NCBI RefSeq assembly: GCF_000165505.1
Contig: NC_014633.1
Location: forward strand, 806,001-870,000
DNA: 64,000 nucleotides
Direction: 5' to 3'
From: Ilyobacter polytropus DSM 2926
GTDB lineage: Bacteria; Fusobacteriota; Fusobacteriia; Fusobacteriales; Fusobacteriaceae
The translations under genes were made by a program, and so were the position numbers. The notes beneath the pieces are model-generated. The model was not told where the DNA came from. It saw only the letters and a list, made by a program, of their open reading frames with translations, and made no database searches. The stretch's first letter is position 1, and each line of letters opens with the position of its first letter. Below are positions 43,573-52,682 of the stretch, piece after piece.

Positions 43573-43635
43573 GATATAAGTCAGAGAATAGCCCATGAAA
43601 TAGAAGAAAATAACTAGATGAACAGGGGGGAAGTT

Positions 43636-44130
43636 ATGAAAAACTATGAGGCCATATTAAACGTGGAAGAAATAGCCCCTATACTCAAAAAAATATCCAT
43701 TTTTACTGGGATATCCAATTCCAAATTGTGTAAACTCGTCCCTAGTCTTAAAAAGGTAGAATATGAGGACTCTGAACTTATATTTTCTCAAGGAAGCCCA
43801 CCTTCACACATATATATAATAATGAGAGGACGGGTAAAGCTGATAGAGTACGTCAACTACACACCATACCAGCTTTTTGAGTTAGGAGAGGGCAACTGTA
43901 TAGGGGAAGCCTCTATAATAGGTATACAAACCCATGAGGTAACAGCCGTTTCAAAGGGAAATACAGAATTTATAGTCCTTCCTAAAAAAGTATTTTTAGA
44001 AATTTTCGAAACAGATAAAGAGCTTTTTTGTCTGCTAGTACTTAATATTGCAAAAGAGGTGTCAAAAAGACTTGCAAAAACAGATAATCTTTTACTTCAA
44101 TATATAGATAAAAACAAACACCCCTATTAG
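43636..44130 (+). CDS. Cyclic-nucleotide-binding-domain protein without DNA-binding domain
   Basis: A 164-residue protein consisting of a Crp/Fnr-type beta-roll: FTGISNSKLCKLVPSLKKVEY (given in part) near residue 22, IFSQGSPPSHIYIIMRGRVKL near residue 52, FELGEGNCIGEASIIG near residue 83, and the long C-helix to the end. It stops where a helix-turn-helix would begin, so it is not an ordinary Crp/Fnr regulator. The phosphate-binding Arg of cAMP sites is replaced (EASIIGIQTHE), so ligand is uncertain. The ATG at 43636 follows GGGGGGAAG; an ATG six codons earlier lacks a site. A 66-residue gene follows at 16 nt. Confidence 0.82.
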   Translation: MKNYEAILNVEEIAPILKKISIFTGISNSKLCKLVPSLKKVEYEDSELIFSQGSPPSHIYIIMRGRVKLIEYVNYTPYQLFELGEGNCIGEASIIGIQTHEVTAVSKGNTEFIVLPKKVFLEIFETDKELFCLLVLNIAKEVSKRLAKTDNLLLQYIDKNKHPY

Positions 44131-44146
44131 AAAGGAGAAAGACTTT

Positions 44147-44347
44147 ATGAAAATATTCATAGATGACGCCAGAATAAAGGAACTCATAAAATATATTCTA
44201 AAAAATAATTTTGATTTGAATAATTCCGACGATATAAAAAATATCGAAAAAGAGATTATGAAAAGATTTGATGAAAAAGATGTGATCGCTTTTCTGTACA
44301 GTTATATAAATGATCTTTTAAAGGATATCATAAAGGGAAATAATTAA
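44147..44347 (+). CDS. 66-residue protein of unknown function
   Basis: A small, highly charged, probably helical protein (KIFIDDARIKELIKYIL at the start, DVIAFLYSYINDLLKDIIKG at the end) with no membrane segment or recognised motif. AAAGGAG precedes the ATG and it lies 16 nt after the cyclic-nucleotide-domain gene, so the two are probably cotranscribed and may work together; that is inference. The 200 nt that follow are AT-rich without visible features up to a terminator. Confidence 0.65.
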   Translation: MKIFIDDARIKELIKYILKNNFDLNNSDDIKNIEKEIMKRFDEKDVIAFLYSYINDLLKDIIKGNN

Positions 44348-44548
44348 CCCTTTAAACTGATTTTACTTCTAATACTTTATATATTGATTTTAAAGTTAAT
44401 GATAAATTATAAAAACATAAATTCAGAGTAAAAGACTTACTTTCTCTAATTATTGGATTCTGACTATTTAAAAACTTTTAACGAAAATAATCAAAGGCCA
44501 TAGAAATTCTGGATAATAATAATTTAAAATATATTTTTATTCAAATAC

Positions 44549-44594
44549 TAAAAAAGAGTCCCCTATACTAATAGTAAAGGAGACTCTTTTTTTT
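44549..44594. terminator. Terminator after TRAP unit 1, usable on both strands
   Basis: AAAAAAGAGTC and GACTCTTTTTT pair, with CCCCTATACTAATAG inner bases partly extending the stem; T runs occur on both sides. It lies at the 3' end of the TRAP permease on the minus strand. Confidence 0.8.
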
Positions 44595-46584
44595 AAGCCT
44601 TCGAGGCCTCTTTATTTAATTTTATCCTGCTGATCATAAAGATCGCAACAAACAGAGACACTCCTGTCAAATCTGAATATAAACCTGGTTTTATGAGAAG
44701 CAAAGCTGCTGTAAGTAGCAGAATCCTTTCTAAAAAATTCAGGTCTTTATTGAGATACCCCTCTACTGCGGCGCCTAATGCCATTACCCCTATAGATGCA
44801 GTTATCACTACCAATATAGTCTTTACAAGAGTAGTATCCACTAACAGTAGTGATGGAGAATAGACAAAAACATATGGTACTATAAATCCTGCCAGAGCAA
44901 GTTTTACCGCCTCAAATCCAGTTTTTGAAGGACTTCCACCTGCTATACCTGCCCCTGCAAAGGCTGCCAATGCAACAGGCGGAGTGAGATTGGCCAGCAT
45001 CCCAAAATAGAATACAAACATATGGGATACAAGGTGCGGAACTCCCATTTTATAAAGTGCCGGAGCAGCCATTGTAGCTGTTATTATATAAGCCGGTATT
45101 GATGGTAGACCCATTCCTAGAACTATACAGGCTACCATTGTCAGTACCAAAGTCAAAAACAATTTCCCTTTTCCCAAAAACAGGATGGCCCCTGCAAGTT
45201 TCAGACCAAATCCTGTCTGCGTCGCTACACCTATTATAAGTCCAACTACTGCACAGGACATAGCAACTCCAAGAGCAGTACGTGCTCCACTTTCTAGAGA
45301 ATCGATTATGTCTCCAAAACTCATTCTAGTCTCTTTCTTAAGTGCGCTGGCAACTATAGTAAGAAGTATAGACCAAAATGCAGCATAAATAGGTGTCTTA
45401 CCACTCAAAAGAAAATAAAGCAGACCAAATAGCGGAAGCAAGAGGTGTCCTTTTTCCTTTAAAACTACCCCAGCCTTAGGAAGCTGATCCTTTGGCAGGC
45501 CATTAAGTCCTCTTTTACATGCTCTCAGGTGTATTATTACTATTACCCCTAGATAATATAAAAGTGCTGGAATTACAGCTGATTTTGCTATGGTTATATA
45601 CTTAACTCCCAGATACTCTGCCATGATAAAAGCAGTTGCTCCCATAACAGGAGGTAATATCTGTCCACCGCAAGAAGCTGCAGCCTCTACTCCCCCTGAA
45701 AATTCTTTATCATAACCTATTTTTTTCATAAGTGGTATGGTGAAGGCCCCGGTAGTTACAACGTTGGCTATAGCACTACCATTTATTGACCCTAAGAATC
45801 CACTCGAGATTACTGCGACTTTTGCAGGTCCCCCTTTTCCAGAACCAGCAAGGGCCATGGAAAGATCATTGAAAAACTGTCCCATTCCTGATTTTTGAAG
45901 AAAGGCACCAAATAAAACAAAAAGGAAAATATAAGTAGAGGAAACCCCTATAGCTATACCATATATCCCCTCTGTAGAAAGATACATGTAATCTGCAATA
46001 TCCCTTATGCCGTATCCTCTATGTGCAATAAGACCAGGAAGTCTCGGTCCCAAAAATGCATATAAAAGAAAAATTGTGGCGAGAATTGTTATCTCTTTTC
46101 CGGTTATTCTTCTGGCCGCTTCAAGTACCAAAAGTATTGCCATAATACCAAAGGCGATGTCAATGTCATTTGGCATCCCTGCCCTCATTACCAATGCATT
46201 GTAATTAATAACAATATAGGCTCCGAGACTCAGGGAAAGAGCCGAAAAGCTCCAGTCCAATATTGTCGGCTTATTTTTAGGAGATTTTTTTGTAAATGGA
46301 TAAAGAATAAAAATCAAAGACATTATAACTGATGTATGTACCGCTCTGTGCATTAGAGTAACCAGTGGACCTCTCCATGCTGTGTACAGATGAAAGATTG
46401 ATAAAGCCACTGCCATTATAAATACAATTTTACCAGGTGTGGTTTCTCTTCCAAATTTTCTAAATCTAGCCTCTGTATCAAATTTTTCAAGTAGCTCCTC
46501 ATCGGCAACTTCAGGTTCTACATCACACGTTGACTCGGAACAATTAATTATTTCTTCATCATCTAGAAGTTTTTTATCCTGCAT
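44593..46584 (-). CDS. TRAP transporter fused permease (4TM/12TM), TAXI type, copy 1
   Basis: A 663-residue membrane protein combining the small (DctQ-like) and large (DctM-like) subunits of a TRAP transporter, the form associated with TAXI binding proteins. After a ~55-residue acidic cytoplasmic N terminus come many hydrophobic helices; GSINGSAIANVVTTGAFTIPLMK near residue 265 (given in part), SCGGQILPPVMGATAFIMAEYL and GMGLPSIPAYIITATMAAPAL are conserved. It takes up a carboxylate or amino acid with an ion gradient, probably Na+ in this organism; substrate unknown. Start ATG follows GGAGGTG. It is closely similar to the permease at 48035-50023. Confidence 0.92.
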   Translation of the reverse strand: MQDKKLLDDEEIINCSESTCDVEPEVADEELLEKFDTEARFRKFGRETTPGKIVFIMAVALSIFHLYTAWRGPLVTLMHRAVHTSVIMSLIFILYPFTKKSPKNKPTILDWSFSALSLSLGAYIVINYNALVMRAGMPNDIDIAFGIMAILLVLEAARRITGKEITILATIFLLYAFLGPRLPGLIAHRGYGIRDIADYMYLSTEGIYGIAIGVSSTYIFLFVLFGAFLQKSGMGQFFNDLSMALAGSGKGGPAKVAVISSGFLGSINGSAIANVVTTGAFTIPLMKKIGYDKEFSGGVEAAASCGGQILPPVMGATAFIMAEYLGVKYITIAKSAVIPALLYYLGVIVIIHLRACKRGLNGLPKDQLPKAGVVLKEKGHLLLPLFGLLYFLLSGKTPIYAAFWSILLTIVASALKKETRMSFGDIIDSLESGARTALGVAMSCAVVGLIIGVATQTGFGLKLAGAILFLGKGKLFLTLVLTMVACIVLGMGLPSIPAYIITATMAAPALYKMGVPHLVSHMFVFYFGMLANLTPPVALAAFAGAGIAGGSPSKTGFEAVKLALAGFIVPYVFVYSPSLLLVDTTLVKTILVVITASIGVMALGAAVEGYLNKDLNFLERILLLTAALLLIKPGLYSDLTGVSLFVAIFMISRIKLNKEASKA

Positions 46585-46670
46585 ATAAAATTCACACCTC
46601 CAAAATTAGTCATTTATATATATATATGCGTTGTTAAAGGGCATTATACAATGCCCTTTAACTAGAAATT

Positions 46671-47651
46671 TTATTTATGCTCGTTAAAATATTTTTCTGC
46701 CCCAGGATGAAGTGGTATAGGCATCCCTTTTCTAACTGCTTCAAGCTGTATGCTGTTTGCTGCTGAGTGTGTTTCTTTTAATGCATCTAAATTTTCAAAT
46801 ATAGTCTTTGTTATGTTGTATACTAAGTCATCACTTAGATCTGCTCTTGTTACAAGAAGAGTCTGTACTGCTGCTGTCTCTACATCCTCTTCATTGTCAT
46901 AAGTTCCTGCTGGGATAACTTCTGATGCATAGAAAGGATATTCTTCTGCAAGCTTTTCAACAGTCGCCTTTCTTATAGGTATAATCTTTACATCTTGAGT
47001 TGTTGATAAATCCATTATAGTAGAATTTGGAAGACCTGAAGTAAGGAATGCTGCATCTACAGCTCCGTTTTTCATCTGCTCTACTGCCTCTGCATATGAC
47101 AGATAATCCGCCTTGATATCATCATAAGTGATTCCGTAAGCTTTTAGGATTTGACGTGCATTAACCTCTGTTCCACTTCCTGGAGCACCGACTCCAACTC
47201 TTTTTCCTTTTAAGTCTGAAACTTCTTTAATTCCAGTCTTTTCTACTGTTATTAGTTGAACAAAATTTGGATACAAAGCAGCTATACCTCTTAGGTTTTC
47301 TACCTTACCCTTTTCTTTAAATACTTCTGTTCCTGTATATGCATAGCTAACTACATCATTCATAGCAAAGGCAAGCTCAACTTTTTCAGTTCCCAATAAA
47401 GTTGCATTTACCGCAGAAGCTCCTGTAGATTGTACTGAAGAGTTAACTCCTTCTATCTTCTGATTAAGCTGATTTGATATAGCTCCTCCAAGAGCAAAAT
47501 AAGCCCCTGAACTTCCACCTGTTGCAATAGTTACAAAGGCAGGTCCGGCTGATTTTTCTCCTCCAGCCTCTTCTTTTTTTCCTGAACAACCTGTAAATAA
47601 CCCTAGCACAACTAAAACTAGTACTGCTAAAATACTACCTTTCTTTTTCAT
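46671..47651 (-). CDS. TRAP transporter solute-binding lipoprotein, TAXI family, copy 1
   Basis: A 326-residue binding protein with a lipoprotein signal: hydrophobic stretch and LFTGC with Cys22. ATGGSSGAYFALGGAISNQLN near the mature N terminus (given in part), GVGAPGSGTEVNARQIL near residue 150 and AFLTSGLPNSTIMDLS near residue 200 are TAXI-family landmarks; such proteins bind glutamate, 2-oxoglutarate or other carboxylates. The start is ATG 47651; GGGGGG lies just upstream, so the ORF extension to 47666 is unlikely. It precedes permease copy 1 by 86 nt. Most of it is almost identical to 50106-51086 at DNA level. Confidence 0.92.
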   Translation of the reverse strand: MKKKGSILAVLVLVVLGLFTGCSGKKEEAGGEKSAGPAFVTIATGGSSGAYFALGGAISNQLNQKIEGVNSSVQSTGASAVNATLLGTEKVELAFAMNDVVSYAYTGTEVFKEKGKVENLRGIAALYPNFVQLITVEKTGIKEVSDLKGKRVGVGAPGSGTEVNARQILKAYGITYDDIKADYLSYAEAVEQMKNGAVDAAFLTSGLPNSTIMDLSTTQDVKIIPIRKATVEKLAEEYPFYASEVIPAGTYDNEEDVETAAVQTLLVTRADLSDDLVYNITKTIFENLDALKETHSAANSIQLEAVRKGMPIPLHPGAEKYFNEHK

Positions 47652-47993
47652 TAAATATCCCCCCATTTGTATTTTATTAAAATTGTATTAAAACACTAAA
47701 ATAACAAAAAACTACAAATATATTGTACTAAGTCAAACATTAAATTCCTTTTATATTAAAACATTTTATCTTATTTCACCTAAAAAATTCCCGTTTTTAT
47801 ACACAAGTCTTATTTTAACGTTTTGGATAGTTTTATAATTTAAAAACACAAAATAAATTCAATCAATGCTTTTTAAGTTTTAAATTCATTCAGTGTATAA
47901 TAACATTTTTTAATCTACTTGTAAAATAAAATATCACCGCAAATCCCAATCAAAGTGAGGAAAATAAGTCGCAGTTAAAAAATTTTATAAATA
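47652..47993. other. Intergenic region between the two TRAP units
   Basis: About 340 nt of AT-rich DNA without a credible reading frame. It should contain the promoter of TRAP unit 1 on the minus strand; no convincing -35/-10 pair was found. AACGTTTTG at 47818 and CCGTTTTTA at 47789 are loosely like LytTR half-sites but their spacing is wrong. Confidence 0.5.
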
Positions 47994-48024
47994 AAAAAAT
48001 CCCCTATACCGCAAAGTATAGGGG
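47994..48024 (-). terminator. Terminator after TRAP unit 2
   Basis: Minus strand CCCCTATAC, 6-nt loop, GTATAGGGG, followed by ATTTTTTT. It ends the transcript just after the permease copy 2 stop codon. Confidence 0.93.
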
Positions 48025-48034
48025 AAGAGAGTTT

Positions 48035-50023
48035 TTATGCCTCGGAAACTGCCTTAGCTAAACTAATTTTACTCAATACAAATAGTGTTCCAAATATTAT
48101 TACTCCTGCAATATCAGTATATATTCCAGGTATAATCAACATGAGTGAAGCTGCAAACATTGCCATTCTCTCGCCCATATTCAGATTTTTATTGAGATAT
48201 CCCTCTACTGATGCTCCCATAGCCAAAACTCCCAGAGCGGCTGTAGCAACTACCAGTATAGTCTTGGTAATTGTTGTGTCAATAAGAAGTAGTGAAGGTG
48301 AGTAAACAAAAACATATGGTACTATAAATCCTGCAAGAGCAAGTTTCACTGCCTCAAATCCTGTTTTTGAAGGACTTCCCCCTGCTATACCTGCCCCTGC
48401 AAAGGCTGCCAATGCAACAGGTGGAGTGAGGTTAGCTAGCATACCAAAGTAAAATACAAACATATGAGATACAAGATGTGGTACTCCCATTTTAGCAAGT
48501 GCCGGAGCAGCCATTGTAGCTGTAATTATGTAAGCCGGTATTGATGGTAGACCCATTCCTAGAACTATACAAGCTACCATTGTGAGCATCAAAGTTAATA
48601 GTAATTTTCCTTTCCCTAAGAATAAAATTGCCCCTGCTAATTTTAGTCCAAAACCTGTCTGAGTAGCTACACCTATTATAAGTCCAACTACTGCACAAGA
48701 CATGGCAACTCCAAGTGCTGTACGAGATCCATCTTCAAGGCAGTCTATTATATCCTTGAAACTCATTCTAGTCTCTTTTCTAAGAGAGCTGGCAATTATG
48801 GTAAATATAATAGACCAAAAAGCTGCATAAATTGGTGTTTTACCACTTATTAAGAAATAAAGGAGTCCAAATAACGGCAATAATAGATGTCCTTTCTCTT
48901 TCATCACCAGGCTGGTTTTAGGAAGCTGATCTTTTGGCATACCATTTAGCCCTTTTTTACAGGCTCTTAAATGAATTATTACTATTACTCCCATGTAGTA
49001 TAAAAGTGCAGGAATTATTGCTGCAGTTGCTATCTTGATATATTTCACTCCGAGATACTCTGCCATTATAAATGCAGTTGCACCCATAACAGGAGGTAGT
49101 ATCTGTCCACCGCAAGAAGCTGCCGCCTCTACTGCACCGGCAAATTCCTTGTCATATCCTATTTTTTTCATAAGTGGTATTGTAAATGCCCCTGTTGTAA
49201 CAACATTTGCAATGGCACTACCATTTATTGACCCTAAAAATCCGCTTGAAATTACTGCAACCTTTGCAGGTCCTCCCTTTCCTGATCCTGCGAGAGCCAT
49301 GGAAAGGTCGTTAAAAAATTGTCCCATCCCTGACTTTTGTAAAAACGATCCAAAGAGTACAAAAAGAAATATATAAGTAGAAGAAACCCCTATAGCAATT
49401 CCGTATATTCCCTCTGTTGAAAGGTACATATAATCAGCTATATCTCTTATTCCATATCCTCTGTGTGCTATTAGATTGGGAAGTTTTGATCCAAAAAATG
49501 CATAAAGTAAGAATATACTAGCAAGAATAGCGATCTCTTTTCCTGTTATTCTTCTTCCAGCTTCAAGCACTAATATTATAGCCATAATTCCAAAGGCTAT
49601 ATCAAGGTTATTTGGCATACCTGCTCTCATAACCAAACTATTATAATTTAAAACAATATATCCTGCGAGACTCAGGGACAATCCGGAAAAAACCCAATCC
49701 AGTATAGAGGGCTTTTCTCTTGAGGATTTTTTACTGGCCGGATAAAGAAGATAAACTAAGGACATTATTACAGAAACGTGTACAGATCTGTGTACAAGAG
49801 TAACTAATGGGCCACTCCAAGCGGTATAGAGGTGGAAAATAGACAAAGCTACCGCCACTAAAAATACAATCTTACCAGAAGTGGTCTCTCTACCAAATTT
49901 TCTAAATCTAGCCTCTGTATCAAATTTTTCAAGTAAATTTTCATCAGCTATTTCAGGCTTGATATCACAAGAATAATCCGTACAGTCAATTATTTTTTCT
50001 TCCTTTACTTCATCGTTTTTCAT
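48035..50023 (-). CDS. TRAP transporter fused permease (4TM/12TM), TAXI type, copy 2
   Basis: A 662-residue paralogue of the permease at 44593-46584 with the same domain plan and the same conserved segments (GSINGSAIANVV, SCGGQILPPVMGATAF, GMGLPSIPAYIITATMAAP). Differences concentrate in the acidic N-terminal tail, in loops and in the last helices. At DNA level many third codon positions differ between the two permeases. Start ATG follows GGAGGTG. It follows its binding-protein gene by 82 nt, as in unit 1, and both units end in separate terminators. Confidence 0.92.
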   Translation of the reverse strand: MKNDEVKEEKIIDCTDYSCDIKPEIADENLLEKFDTEARFRKFGRETTSGKIVFLVAVALSIFHLYTAWSGPLVTLVHRSVHVSVIMSLVYLLYPASKKSSREKPSILDWVFSGLSLSLAGYIVLNYNSLVMRAGMPNNLDIAFGIMAIILVLEAGRRITGKEIAILASIFLLYAFFGSKLPNLIAHRGYGIRDIADYMYLSTEGIYGIAIGVSSTYIFLFVLFGSFLQKSGMGQFFNDLSMALAGSGKGGPAKVAVISSGFLGSINGSAIANVVTTGAFTIPLMKKIGYDKEFAGAVEAAASCGGQILPPVMGATAFIMAEYLGVKYIKIATAAIIPALLYYMGVIVIIHLRACKKGLNGMPKDQLPKTSLVMKEKGHLLLPLFGLLYFLISGKTPIYAAFWSIIFTIIASSLRKETRMSFKDIIDCLEDGSRTALGVAMSCAVVGLIIGVATQTGFGLKLAGAILFLGKGKLLLTLMLTMVACIVLGMGLPSIPAYIITATMAAPALAKMGVPHLVSHMFVFYFGMLANLTPPVALAAFAGAGIAGGSPSKTGFEAVKLALAGFIVPYVFVYSPSLLLIDTTITKTILVVATAALGVLAMGASVEGYLNKNLNMGERMAMFAASLMLIIPGIYTDIAGVIIFGTLFVLSKISLAKAVSEA

Positions 50024-50105
50024 TTTAAATTTTACACCTCCAAATTTCTATAAAACAAACAAATATATTTAAGGGTCATTTTACAATGCCCCTTAAATAA
50101 GCTTC

Positions 50106-51086
50106 CTATTTATGCTCGTTAAAATATTTTTCTGCCCCAGGATGAAGTGGTATAGGCATCCCTTTTCTAACTGCTTCAAGCTGTATGCTGTTTGCTGCTG
50201 AGTGTGTTTCTTTTAATGCATCTAAATTTTCAAATATAGTCTTTGTTATGTTGTATACTAAGTCATCACTTAGATCTGCTCTTGTTACAAGAAGAGTCTG
50301 TACTGCTGCCGTCTCTACATCTTCTTCATTGTCATAAGTTCCTGCTGGGATAACTTCTGATGCATAGAAAGGATATTCTTCTGCAAGTTTTTCAACTGAT
50401 TCCTTTCTTATAGGTATAATCTTTACATCTTGAGTTGTTGATAAGTCCATTATAGTAGAATTTGGAAGACCTGAAGTAAGGAATGCTGCATCTACAGCTC
50501 CGTTTTTCATCTGCTCTATTGCCTCTGCATATGACAGATAATCCGCTTTGATATCGTCATAAGTGATTCCATGAGCCTTCAATATTTGACGTGCATTAAC
50601 CTCTGTTCCACTTCCTGGAGCACCGACTCCAACTCTTTTTCCTTTTAAGTCTGAAACTTCTTTAATTCCAGTCTTTTCTACTGTTATTAGTTGAACAAAG
50701 TTTGGATACAAAGCAGCTATACCTCTTAAGGTTTCTACCTTCCCCTTTTCTTTAAATACTTCTGTTCCTGTATATGCATAACTAACTACGTCATTCATAG
50801 CAAAGGCAAGTTCAACTTTTTCAGTTCCCAATAAAGTTGCATTTACTGCAGAAGCTCCTGTAGATTGTACAGATGAGTTGATTCCTTCAACTTTCTGATT
50901 AAGCTGATTTGATATAGCTCCTCCAAGAGCAAAATAAGCCCCTGAACTTCCACCAGTTGCAATAGTTACAAAAACATTTTCAGCTTTTTTACCTTGTGCA
51001 CCATCCTCTTTCTCACCGCTACATCCAGTCATTACCATTAACATAAAAAGAACAAATCCAACTAATACAGAACTTTTATTTCTCAT
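50106..51086 (-). CDS. TRAP transporter solute-binding lipoprotein, TAXI family, copy 2
   Basis: A 326-residue paralogue of the protein at 46671-47651. The signal peptide differs (MRNKSSVLVGFVLFMLMVM) but also ends in a lipobox, MTGC with Cys22; from about residue 40 to the end only a handful of residues differ. The ATG at 51086 follows GGGAGGG; the ORF extension to 51101 is rejected. The near identity means that both proteins should bind the same ligand. It is the first gene of TRAP unit 2, transcribed away from the LytTR regulator end. Confidence 0.92.
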   Translation of the reverse strand: MRNKSSVLVGFVLFMLMVMTGCSGEKEDGAQGKKAENVFVTIATGGSSGAYFALGGAISNQLNQKVEGINSSVQSTGASAVNATLLGTEKVELAFAMNDVVSYAYTGTEVFKEKGKVETLRGIAALYPNFVQLITVEKTGIKEVSDLKGKRVGVGAPGSGTEVNARQILKAHGITYDDIKADYLSYAEAIEQMKNGAVDAAFLTSGLPNSTIMDLSTTQDVKIIPIRKESVEKLAEEYPFYASEVIPAGTYDNEEDVETAAVQTLLVTRADLSDDLVYNITKTIFENLDALKETHSAANSIQLEAVRKGMPIPLHPGAEKYFNEHK

Positions 51087-51206
51087 TAAAAACCCTCCCA
51101 ATCTAATTTTTCTAACTAATAGGATTTTAGTATATTATTTCCGAAATAAGAATATCTTTTATTTATCATACATTCTTAGAAATTAAAATACATTATCGCA
51201 AAATAA

Positions 51207-51229
51207 AATACAGGACTAAGTCCTGTATT
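51207..51229 (-). terminator. Terminator after the LytTR regulator gene
   Basis: AATACAGGAC and GTCCTGTATT form a perfect 10-bp stem with a 3-nt loop; the minus strand continues with a T-rich run. The regulator's stop codon lies at its edge. Confidence 0.75.
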
Positions 51230-51983
51230 AAATTCCAAAAAAATTCTTGAATTTTTTTAAATAATTTCTGCTAACTTGTATATCACAATCTTTCAAGCCT
51301 TTTACTTCTATTTTATATGTATAATTAAACCAGGGTATAATTTCATCTATATAATCTATATTTATTATCGTACTCTTATGTATTCTCATAAACTTATCTT
51401 CTCTTAATCTAGTCTCCAATTCCTTTAAAGAATGACTGCATTCATAAGCAGAATTTAAAGTATGTACCAAAATTACATTTTTTTCTGATTTAATAAAGAT
51501 TATCTTATTTACATCTATTAACACTAACTTATTATTCTTTTGAATACACAATTTTTCAAGAGAAGTATTACTTTCACTTTCAGTATTCTTATCTTTTTCT
51601 CCATTATTAAGATTCTTATTTATTATTTTATCTCTGACCCTATCAATGGTAAGCTTTATTCTGTCTTCTGAAAAAGGCTTTAGTATATAATCTGCCGCGT
51701 TCACTTCAAACCCCTGCACAGCATAATGATCATATGCAGTTGCAAAAACAATCAACGGATGATTTTTATTTTCAGATATTTTTCTAGCAATCAACATCCC
51801 ACTATTGTTTTGCAGGTTTATATCCATAAATACACAGTCTGGTTTTAGTTCCTCTATCTTTTCTAGAGCTTCGTCACCGTCTCCACTCTCACCACATATT
51901 TCGACATCATTATATTTTTCTAAAAAATATCTGATCTCATTTCTGATATATTTTTCGTCATCTACGATAAAAATTCTAATCAT
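51228..51983 (-). CDS. LytTR-family response regulator
   Basis: A 251-residue two-component regulator. The receiver domain (1 to about 120) has IVDDE at residues 6-10, the phospho-acceptor Asp54 in FMDINL, ATAYD and the lysine in YILKPF near residue 103. After a ~25-residue charged linker comes a LytTR DNA-binding domain (IIFIKSEKNVILVHTL, KFMRIHKSTIINIDYI, DIQVSRNYLKKFK). Members regulate by binding paired sites. The likely partner is the LytS-type kinase at 55233-56909, on the same strand beyond the korDABC operon. Start ATG follows AGGAGGAGG. Confidence 0.93.
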   Translation of the reverse strand: MIRIFIVDDEKYIRNEIRYFLEKYNDVEICGESGDGDEALEKIEELKPDCVFMDINLQNNSGMLIARKISENKNHPLIVFATAYDHYAVQGFEVNAADYILKPFSEDRIKLTIDRVRDKIINKNLNNGEKDKNTESESNTSLEKLCIQKNNKLVLIDVNKIIFIKSEKNVILVHTLNSAYECSHSLKELETRLREDKFMRIHKSTIINIDYIDEIIPWFNYTYKIEVKGLKDCDIQVSRNYLKKFKNFFGI

Positions 51984-52487
51984 TTTACCTCCTCCTAAAT
52001 TGTAGCTTAAACAAGTATCTAAGAACCCTGCCTGATTTCAGATGTTCTTACATATTAAGGATATTTTTATTATATCAACTGTATTTACTAGAAATATTTT
52101 CAAAAACAAATCATTTATACAATATATTATACTTTATTAATAAGAACTTTTGTTAATCTTTATAGATTTTTTATAAAGTTTTTCAATATACAACTCTTTT
52201 CTAGATCTAAAAAAAGCAGTTTCATTGTAACTTTAAACTTATTTTACACTTTATTTGAAAATAATGCACTAAATTAAAAATTAATGCAACAAAACAGTAA
52301 ACTATGTTCTAATAAATTTTTATATATTACAATTATAATATAAATATTGTTTAAGACTAAATAAATTGAATTAATTTCAAAACTTTATTATCTCAATTTA
52401 CAAATCTACCTGTCTTTAAACTTTATTACCATTTATATGTAAATCAATAAATCTAATCATAAAAATTACTTTAGCAAGGAGGCCAGT
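51984..52487. other. Regulatory region between LytTR gene and korDABC
   Basis: About 500 nt, very AT-rich, between divergent genes. No reading frame is credible. It must hold the promoters of the regulator (minus) and of korDABC (plus), but I cannot name boxes with confidence. The AAGGAGG site of korD is at its end. Its length is large for simple promoters and it is a good place to look for regulator sites. Confidence 0.5.
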
Positions 52488-52682
52488 GTGGAAGAAAAAG
52501 TACTTGTTGTAAAAAAAGGGTTGTGTAAGGGCTGTGAAATCTGTGTTGAATTCTGTCCAAAGGACGTCTTAGACATGAAAGATGGAAAAGTCAATGTTAA
52601 AAATATCAGTGCATGCATACAGTGTAATATGTGTGGTAAACTATGTCCTGATTATGCTATCGGTATTAGGAGGAATGGATAA
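52488..52682 (+). CDS. korD: 2-oxoacid:ferredoxin oxidoreductase, ferredoxin-like subunit
   Basis: A 64-residue 2x[4Fe-4S] ferredoxin: CKGCEICVEFCP near residue 13 and CIQCNMCGKLCP near residue 43 each have the CX2CX2CX3CP pattern. In this enzyme class it passes electrons from the thiamine centre to free ferredoxin. The start is GTG, 7 nt after AAGGAGG. Its stop overlaps the next start as TAATG, so it is coupled to the alpha subunit. Confidence 0.92.
   Translation: MEEKVLVVKKGLCKGCEICVEFCPKDVLDMKDGKVNVKNISACIQCNMCGKLCPDYAIGIRRNG

Noticed and set aside
47780-47830. Possible LytTR binding half-sites (CCGTTTTTA and AACGTTTTG)
   Set aside because: The spacing (~30 nt between starts) does not fit the usual paired arrangement and the matches are weak in AT-rich DNA.
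45185-49376. Plus-strand frames opposite the TRAP permeases (e.g. 45185-45388, 49035-49376)
   Set aside because: Long antisense frames are common opposite hydrophobic membrane genes; no ribosome binding site or family match is visible.
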